Positions 25,037-29,518 of a stretch of 29,518 bases of DNA are shown piece after piece; within the stretch, counting starts at the first letter, position 1, and each line of letters begins with the position of its first letter. A model generated the notes under the pieces. The model was not told the DNA's origin. It did not search any database and saw only the letters and a list, made by a program, of their open reading frames with translations. The stretch spans positions 1-29,518 of the forward strand of contig CAYZUC010000031.1 of the NCBI GenBank assembly GCA_964481705.1, in the 5' to 3' direction. The stretch comes from CAYZUC01 sp964481705 (lineage in GTDB: Bacteria; Bacillota; Clostridia; Lachnospirales; Lachnospiraceae). Both the position numbers and the translations under genes were made by a program.

Positions 25037-26205
25037 TTAATAGAACAATCCTCTTAAAAGGGAGCCTGAAAGCTCTGATACATAGCTCTTCAGAACAATC
25101 TGGCAGATAATCGATGTAATAAGCATAACTGCTGCGATCGTAACAATAGTAAACCAGAAACACAGATTCTTACTCTTCTTCACACATACCTGAATAGCCT
25201 CATTTACGAGAATCACCCATGAAGTTAAGGCCATAATAATCGCTACTGTCGCGAGTACCGAACTTAGATAGGACAGTAAGAACCACAGTATTATTATCAT
25301 TGAGGATGGTATTGTCGTAAGGCAGAAGATTCGTAAAACATCTGGATATGCCATTTCCGTCTTTGTAATCTTTCCTAATACAAACGTTGCTGACGCTGTT
25401 ACCAGAATAACAATTGCAATAAAGATTGCTAACTTCAATCCCAGACTAAACTTGGTCGCCATTGTAATTCCCAAAAATTCATTCTTTGGAACACGAATAA
25501 AAGTAAAGAGTAAAATAAGCAGCAGATGAATCCCTCCAAAAATGAAAGGAGATGTTTTATCAGAAGAACCTACGACCTCTGACATCATTCCAAGAGGATT
25601 CTTTAAGAATTTCATAAATAACATCTTAGAATTATTAAACTGCTCTTTTGCTGCCTGTTGATAGTAATTTGGCTGTCCACCGTAAGGCTGACCTCCTTGA
25701 TTATACTGAGGCGCTCCGTTTGGCTGTACTCCTTGATTGTACTGAGGCGCTCCGTTTGGCTGTACTCCTTGATTGTACTGAGGCGCTCCGTTTGNNNNNN
25801 NNNNNNNNNNNNNNNNNNNNNNNNNNNNNNNNNNNNNNNNNNNNNNNNNNNNNNNNNNNNNNNNNNNNNNNNNNNNNNNNNNNNNNNNNNNNNNTACTGA
25901 GGCGCTCCGTTTGGCTGTACTCCTTGATTGTACTGAGGCGCTCCGTTTGGCTGTACTCCCTGATTATACTGAGGGGCTCCATTCGGCTGGTCATCATATA
26001 ACTGCTCTGTTTGTTGTACCTCTGAAGCTGCCTGAGCCTCCAGAGTAGTCTGAGTCTCAGAAATGTCCTGCGTTTCTGCAGACTCGGAAGCTTCCTGCTC
26101 CATCGGTTTTTCTACGATTGTGTCAGGATTGTTCTGGATGTATAAATCACAAGTACATTTCCCATCCACCAGTTCACTTCCACAATATTTACAAAACTTT
26201 CCCAT
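25037..26205 (-). CDS. Zinc-ribbon, repeat-rich, Yip1-like membrane protein (interrupted by assembly gap)
   Basis: One gene cut in two by a 100-N gap. The N-terminus (MGKFCKYCGSELVDGKCTC) is a short zinc ribbon (CxxC...CxC), followed by an acidic Glu/Thr/Ala/Ser stretch and 12-residue repeats of type PNGAPQYNQGVQ. Past the gap the same repeat continues in the frame QGGQPYGGQPNYYQQAAKEQ... and runs directly into a ~200-aa domain with about five membrane spans, like the Yip1/DUF1282 family. The two halves are out of frame only because the gap length is arbitrary. Real length and copy number are unknown. The ribosome binding site GGAG is 9 nt before the ATG. It follows another zinc-ribbon repeat protein by 50 bp, and a terminator follows it. 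The function is unknown; zinc ribbon plus membrane domain suggests a membrane-associated regulatory or scaffold role. Confidence 0.8.
25684..25985 (-). repeat. 36-bp tandem repeats (PNGAPQYNQGVQ) around the assembly gap
   Basis: Nearly identical 36-bp units encode 12-residue Pro/Asn/Gly/Gln repeats on both sides of the unknown bases. The collapsed repeat is the obvious reason for the gap. The final unit toward the membrane domain is degenerate (QGGQPYGGQPN). Confidence 0.9.
25795..25894. other. Assembly gap (100 N)
   Basis: A run of exactly 100 unknown bases inside the 36-bp repeat. The length is a conventional placeholder and does not preserve the reading frame. The true size may be smaller or larger. 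Confidence 0.99.
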
Positions 26206-26255
26206 TTATTTATTCTCCGTTCTACGTATTTATACGTATTTGCTTATCTATTATT

Positions 26256-27821
26256 TTAATAAAAATACTCTAATTCCCATTTACCATCATTATAAACATA
26301 ACGTAATGTTTTACTTACAGAATCCTTTTCATTGAATGGCTCTTCTGTTTTCTCATCATCAAATAAATAGGAATAATGAAGATCTACACCCTTATCCACC
26401 TCTGTATAGGAGAGGTCAACATCGACATACATCTCACCCTCGGAGGAGAATCTTGCTCCATTCGAATTCGTCTTGAAGTCTTCTATTTCTCTGGATTCAT
26501 ATCTTCTGTAATCAGATGGTGCATAACGTTCTTTCTGATTCGTATAAGACTCTTCAAGATCAAATTCTGCATCCTTATGAATTGTTATAGAACCGGAAAC
26601 TTCGCTCCAAGAGCTTTGCTTTACGGATCCAGTATTAATCGTCTTACAGATTTCTTCCGACAATTTGGTAAGCTCTGCTGATGCTTCCTTTGTAAGCGGA
26701 ATCTCTGTCGGATAGGAATAGTATGTACCTCCGGCAAAATTGAATGCGGATTTAACCTCCTCACATCCGGGAGCTGTTGTGACAACTTCATACTCCATAG
26801 GGAATGCAGGCGGAATAATACAGCTATACTGACCTAAAACCTCATTCTCCTTCTTTTCCGCTGTACTGCTGACATCTACACCACCAATTAATAATTCCTG
26901 TCCCATAGGAAGAATGAAATCTTCATTGGCAGCAATGTTTGAGGGTGCCATTTTCCAATCATTAAAGAATAACCATTTTTTCTTTTTCAATTTGACCATG
27001 GTTACGGTCTCATGCTGTGCCTCTGTCTTTCCCGGTGAAACATACTCACAATCAAACATTCTGGCAATCGAGTTCTTTGCTTCACTTTCATTTACATTGG
27101 AAAGATAAATATCTTTTACTTCTTTTACCTTGTAATTGCTAACCTCAGATAAACCATTTTGTTCTGCATACTGTAGGTAGAAATCATAACTCAATAATGG
27201 GCTATCCGGCAATTCTAAATAACTGTAAGCTACTTCATAATTACCATCTGATTCTGCCTTAAAATACTTCTTTGCTGCATTATATGGACTGGTAAGCTTG
27301 GTTAAAATACTAATGGTAATACCAATAATTGCTACTACAATTACTGCTGCTACGATTCCCACGATAGCTCCGGTAGGAATACTTTTCTTTGAAGGTTTCT
27401 GATTAAATGGTTGTGATACCGGCTGACCCGGCTGCTGATACTGTGGCTGGCCTTGCTGCTGATACTGTGGCTGGCCTTGCTGCTGATACTGTGGCTGGCC
27501 TTGCTGCTGATACTGTGGCTGAACCGGCTGCTGATACTGTGGCTGAACCGGCTGCTGTGCCTGTGGCTGAACCGGCTGCTGTGCCTGTGGTTGAACCGGC
27601 TGCTGTGCCTGTGGCTGTATCGGCTGCTGTGTCGGCTGCTGTATCGGAGTCTCCTGCTGTTGAACAGATGCTTCCGGCTGTTGTACCGGTGCTTCTATTT
27701 TCTCTGATACGGGTGTTTCCGGTTGTTGAACAGGTGCTTCTGCTTTAAAAACTTTCGTTCCGCAATTCTCGCAAAATAGAGCACCTTCCTCTAATTTTGC
27801 TCCGCAATTTAAACAAAACAT
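26256..27821 (-). CDS. Zinc-ribbon membrane protein with Gln/Pro-rich repeats and extracytoplasmic domain
   Basis: A 521-aa protein from the ATG at 27821, chosen because GAGGAG lies 7-8 nt before it; the in-frame ATG at 27836 overlaps that ribosome binding site. The N-terminal zinc ribbon has CxxC at residues 3-6 and 17-20 (CLNCGAKL...CENCGTK). A long low-complexity region (about 25-135) is built of Pro-Gln-Tyr-Gln and Pro-Gln-Ala-Gln repeats with a 24-bp DNA period. One membrane span (about 149-172) leads to a ~345-residue C-terminal domain, probably outside the cell. The cytoplasmic zinc ribbon plus single span plus outer domain recalls TcaA-like or zinc-ribbon envelope proteins, but I do not recognise the outer domain. 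It is first of a two-gene unit with its own promoter. Confidence 0.82.
   Translation of the reverse strand: MFCLNCGAKLEEGALFCENCGTKVFKAEAPVQQPETPVSEKIEAPVQQPEASVQQQETPIQQPTQQPIQPQAQQPVQPQAQQPVQPQAQQPVQPQYQQPVQPQYQQQGQPQYQQQGQPQYQQQGQPQYQQPGQPVSQPFNQKPSKKSIPTGAIVGIVAAVIVVAIIGITISILTKLTSPYNAAKKYFKAESDGNYEVAYSYLELPDSPLLSYDFYLQYAEQNGLSEVSNYKVKEVKDIYLSNVNESEAKNSIARMFDCEYVSPGKTEAQHETVTMVKLKKKKWLFFNDWKMAPSNIAANEDFILPMGQELLIGGVDVSSTAEKKENEVLGQYSCIIPPAFPMEYEVVTTAPGCEEVKSAFNFAGGTYYSYPTEIPLTKEASAELTKLSEEICKTINTGSVKQSSWSEVSGSITIHKDAEFDLEESYTNQKERYAPSDYRRYESREIEDFKTNSNGARFSSEGEMYVDVDLSYTEVDKGVDLHYSYLFDDEKTEEPFNEKDSVSKTLRYVYNDGKWELEYFY
27415..27665 (-). repeat. 24-bp tandem repeats (Pro-Gln-x-Gln)
   Basis: In-frame 24-bp units encode QPVQPQAQ in the N-terminal half of the region and GQPQYQQQ in the C-terminal half. 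Two related repeat families lie side by side in one gene, implying successive expansions. Confidence 0.85.
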
Positions 27822-27862
27822 ATCATATCTCCTCATTAATATAATTTTTTACAGTCGTTACT

Positions 27863-27891
27863 ATTCTAGCATTGTAACGTGATAAAGTAAA
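27863..27891 (-). promoter_or_regulatory. Candidate extended -10 promoter
   Basis: Minus-strand TTTACT (27886-27891), 17-bp spacer and TAGAAT (27863-27868) preceded by TG (TGCTAGAAT). It drives the zinc-ribbon gene pair, about 40 nt before the start codon at 27821. Confidence 0.7.
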
Positions 27892-27982
27892 GATACTTTT
27901 TACTAAATTATTACATTTTTCGACGACCCTTTTTTCTCCTTATTCCTGTAGAATTCATGCTCCTTATGCACATCATTTTCAG

Positions 27983-28011
27983 TTGCGCTTAACCACGCAG
28001 TGTAGTAATAT
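27983..28011 (+). promoter_or_regulatory. Candidate promoter of the XRE regulator
   Basis: TTGCGC (27983-27988), 17-bp spacer, TAATAT (28006-28011). A 5-bp dyad TGCGT-AAG-ACGCA follows at about 28035-28047, between the promoter and the start codon, where an autoregulatory operator could lie. Confidence 0.5.
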
Positions 28012-28063
28012 AAAAGGAAATGAATGACAAATTTATGCGTAAGACGCAAGATTGGAGAATACT

Positions 28064-28393
28064 ATGCTGGAAACAATAGATTATTCAAAAGTTGGTCTGA
28101 AAATGAAGAAACTTCGCAAAGAAAAGGGTATTACTCAAGACTATATTGCTAACGACTTAGGGACAACAATCGCATTTGTCAGCAACATTGAGAATAACCG
28201 TACAAAGATGAATTTGAGAGTTTTGATTTATTATGCAAATCTGCTGGATGTATCCATCGATTACCTGTTATCCCCTACTGCTGAAATGAACGAAGATGAC
28301 GTATTAAATAAAGAAGTCCTTCGTCTCATCAGCAATTGTTCCGTAGAAGATAAAGAGAGGATCATTAAGATTATAAAGATTTTGAAGCAATAA
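28064..28393 (+). CDS. XRE-family HTH transcriptional regulator
   Basis: A 109-aa protein from the ATG at 28064, preceded by TTGGAG with 6-nt spacing; an upstream in-frame TTG at 28052 is not needed. A helix-turn-helix of the Cro/CI type covers about residues 8-68 (LRKEKGITQDYIANDLGTTI...VSNIENNRTKMN...LLDVSIDYLL), and a short helical tail with VEDKERIIKIIKILK follows, possibly for dimerisation. It is divergent from the zinc-ribbon pair. Its 3' end overlaps the convergent HD-domain gene by 23 bp. The target is unknown; the adjacent divergent unit is the first candidate. Confidence 0.93.
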   Translation: MLETIDYSKVGLKMKKLRKEKGITQDYIANDLGTTIAFVSNIENNRTKMNLRVLIYYANLLDVSIDYLLSPTAEMNEDDVLNKEVLRLISNCSVEDKERIIKIIKILKQ

Positions 28394-29144
28394 ACTGTTG
28401 TACCGTATTTTTCACATCCTCGAATTGACGAGCAGCTATCGGATTCTCTGAGTGGAATTCCATTAGCTGCTTTAAGTATCCCTGCTCCATAACAATCCGA
28501 AAGCTAATTGGAAACACCAATTCAAAAACTAATGAAATATGTCCGATTACATTATCAACCGATGCTTTTTTCAAACTACGGTCTATACAGTGCAGCTCAT
28601 GGAAGGCCTGCATTACTTCTTCCGTTATTACCGCATTCTTTAAATCCTCTGTTGTGGTATTATAGATTTCTTCCAACGGAACTTCCACATTCACACGTAG
28701 AATATCAATCTTATCTGCATCACGCAAAATATTGCAGAACAATCGTTTTCTCTCCGACAATTCCTCCGGCAGACGATATGCGCTGTGATACCAAATAGCT
28801 GTCTGCAGCAGATTGTCTTCTTTTGTATCCTCCAGATACTCTCTTATTACCCCATCCTGAAACAAAATATCTGCTCCAAAATGTGCATGATTAATGGATA
28901 TGGAATCCTGAAACGTCCCAAAACGGCGAAGCTGCTCAAATCGGCCGATATCATGAAGCAACCCCATAAGCCATGCAATATCCACATCCTCCTCTGGAAG
29001 ATTCTGATCTTTTGCGATTCTTTCACATAATTCGCATACTTTATAGGTATGCAGGATCTTCAGACTCGTTTTTGTATCTGTGGCGTCATATCTATTTACG
29101 TATTCAGCAAACGTTTTTTTTGCTTTTTCTCTATCTATTTTCAT
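28371..29144 (-). CDS. HD-domain phosphohydrolase
   Basis: About 257 aa from the ATG at 29144 (MKIDREKAKK), preceded by a weak AGAGAG; an in-frame ATG at 29165 would add seven residues and lacks a ribosome binding site. The HD motif is complete: an early His (LKILHTYKV), the His-Asp pair LLHDIGRFEQ (residues 64-65 by this numbering), the following NHAHFGADIL, a later YHSAY and LRDADKIDIL. HD proteins hydrolyse phosphomonoesters or nucleotides with bound metal; the substrate cannot be told. It lies 83 bp downstream of spmA on the same strand and converges with the XRE gene with 23-bp overlap. Confidence 0.9.
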   Translation of the reverse strand: MKIDREKAKKTFAEYVNRYDATDTKTSLKILHTYKVCELCERIAKDQNLPEEDVDIAWLMGLLHDIGRFEQLRRFGTFQDSISINHAHFGADILFQDGVIREYLEDTKEDNLLQTAIWYHSAYRLPEELSERKRLFCNILRDADKIDILRVNVEVPLEEIYNTTTEDLKNAVITEEVMQAFHELHCIDRSLKKASVDNVIGHISLVFELVFPISFRIVMEQGYLKQLMEFHSENPIAARQFEDVKNTVQQFIASKSL

Positions 29145-29227
29145 TTTTCTCTCTTTCTGTTCCATCGAAAAGCATTTTTATCCCTGTTCTTTTTTTATCA
29201 CACTATGTTCTTTTTTACAATACTACA

Positions 29228-29518
29228 CTAATCACTTTTCTTGAATTTCACCATGCACTTACAAAATACCACCGCGACCACAGTACTAAACAAGGTCGCC
29301 ACAATGCCCGGTCCAATAACTGCTGTTGGATTTACACTACCATACTGACTACGATAGGCAATAATATTTACGGGAATTAGCTGTAGCGACGATATATTCA
29401 ACACCAGAAATGTACACATCTCATTACTGGCGACTTCGTGTTTTTTGCTCAATTTGGACAATTCCTCCATGGCCTTTAGACCTGCCGGAGTCGCTGCCCA
29501 TCCTAGTCCCAGAATATT
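29228..29518 (-). CDS. spmA: Spore maturation protein A, 3' part
   Basis: The 3' end of a gene that begins beyond the window; 96 residues remain. The frame is open to the edge: NILGLGWAATPAGLKAMEEL, then ...EMCTFLVLNISSLQLIPVN..., the Gate-domain motif of SpmA. SpmA and SpmB are membrane proteins involved in spore core dehydration in Bacillus. The next gene downstream is the HD hydrolase, not spmB as in many Firmicutes. A related nucleoside-recognition (Gate) membrane protein is a less likely alternative. Confidence 0.88.
   Translation of the reverse strand, partial: NILGLGWAATPAGLKAMEELSKLSKKHEVASNEMCTFLVLNISSLQLIPVNIIAYRSQYGSVNPTAVIGPGIVATLFSTVVAVVFCKCMVKFKKSD

Noticed and set aside
25684..25985. 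CRISPR array
   Set aside because: The 36-bp units are contiguous with no unique spacers, are in frame and code for a protein repeat.
25701..25997. Open frames through the N gap in either strand
   Set aside because: They are frame shadows of the 36-bp repeat and are bridged only by unknown bases.
27407..27748. Plus-strand Ala/Val- or Leu-rich open frames opposite the Gln repeat
   Set aside because: Low-complexity antisense of the 24-bp repeats; no start signals.

Overview
The window looks like chromosome of a low-to-moderate-GC, Gram-positive Firmicute, most likely Clostridia and perhaps Lachnospiraceae. The signs are: Gram-positive lipoprotein signals, CUT1 sugar ABC genes, an ECF vitamin transporter, a cobalamin riboswitch, sigma-A-type promoters, strong AGGAGG-like ribosome binding sites and a spore maturation protein (SpmA). 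The family-level placement is inference. A 100-N assembly gap and a single-base frameshift suggest draft sequence.

Region 1 (1-6.8 kb, minus strand) is a sugar-type ABC importer operon. Two tandem paralogous lipoproteins, each an N-terminal Asp-box/propeller-like region fused to a family-1 solute-binding domain, are followed by MalF-like and MalG-like permeases. The upstream paralog carries a one-base frameshift. Two perfect 11-bp direct repeats lie just upstream of a candidate -10 element. Region 2 (6.7-7.9 kb) is non-coding: a long inverted repeat, two opposed copies of a ~150-bp structured repeat, and a decayed Big_2 (Ig-like) gene fragment. Region 3 (7.9-9.9 kb, plus strand) is an OmpR-type response regulator with its sensor kinase, a plausible controller of the sugar operon.

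Region 4 (9.8-25.0 kb, minus strand) is the most interesting part: a ~15-kb apparent operon that starts with a good promoter and a clear cobalamin (B12) riboswitch with a terminator expression platform. In order it encodes: a 1204-aa secreted protein (PQQ-like propeller, Pro/Thr linker, Big_2, FN3); a membrane-anchored multi-Ig protein ending in a DUF4430 (transcobalamin C-terminal-like) domain; a membrane-anchored alpha/alpha-toroid protein (prenyltransferase/squalene-oxidase repeats, the fold of the intrinsic factor/transcobalamin N-terminal domain); a second, short anchored DUF4430 protein; then EcfT, a fused double EcfA ATPase and an ECF S component. MoxR ATPase, DUF58 and transglutaminase-like genes follow without a visible terminator. 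The reading offered here is a bacterial surface system that captures cobalamin or another corrinoid with the two folds of animal intrinsic factor/transcobalamin, placed on separate anchored proteins, and hands it to a dedicated ECF importer.

Region 5 (25.0-27.9 kb, minus strand) holds two zinc-ribbon membrane proteins with long Pro/Gln-rich tandem repeats; one is broken by the assembly gap. Region 6 (27.9-29.5 kb) has an XRE-type regulator (plus strand), an HD-domain phosphohydrolase and the 3' part of spmA (both minus strand).
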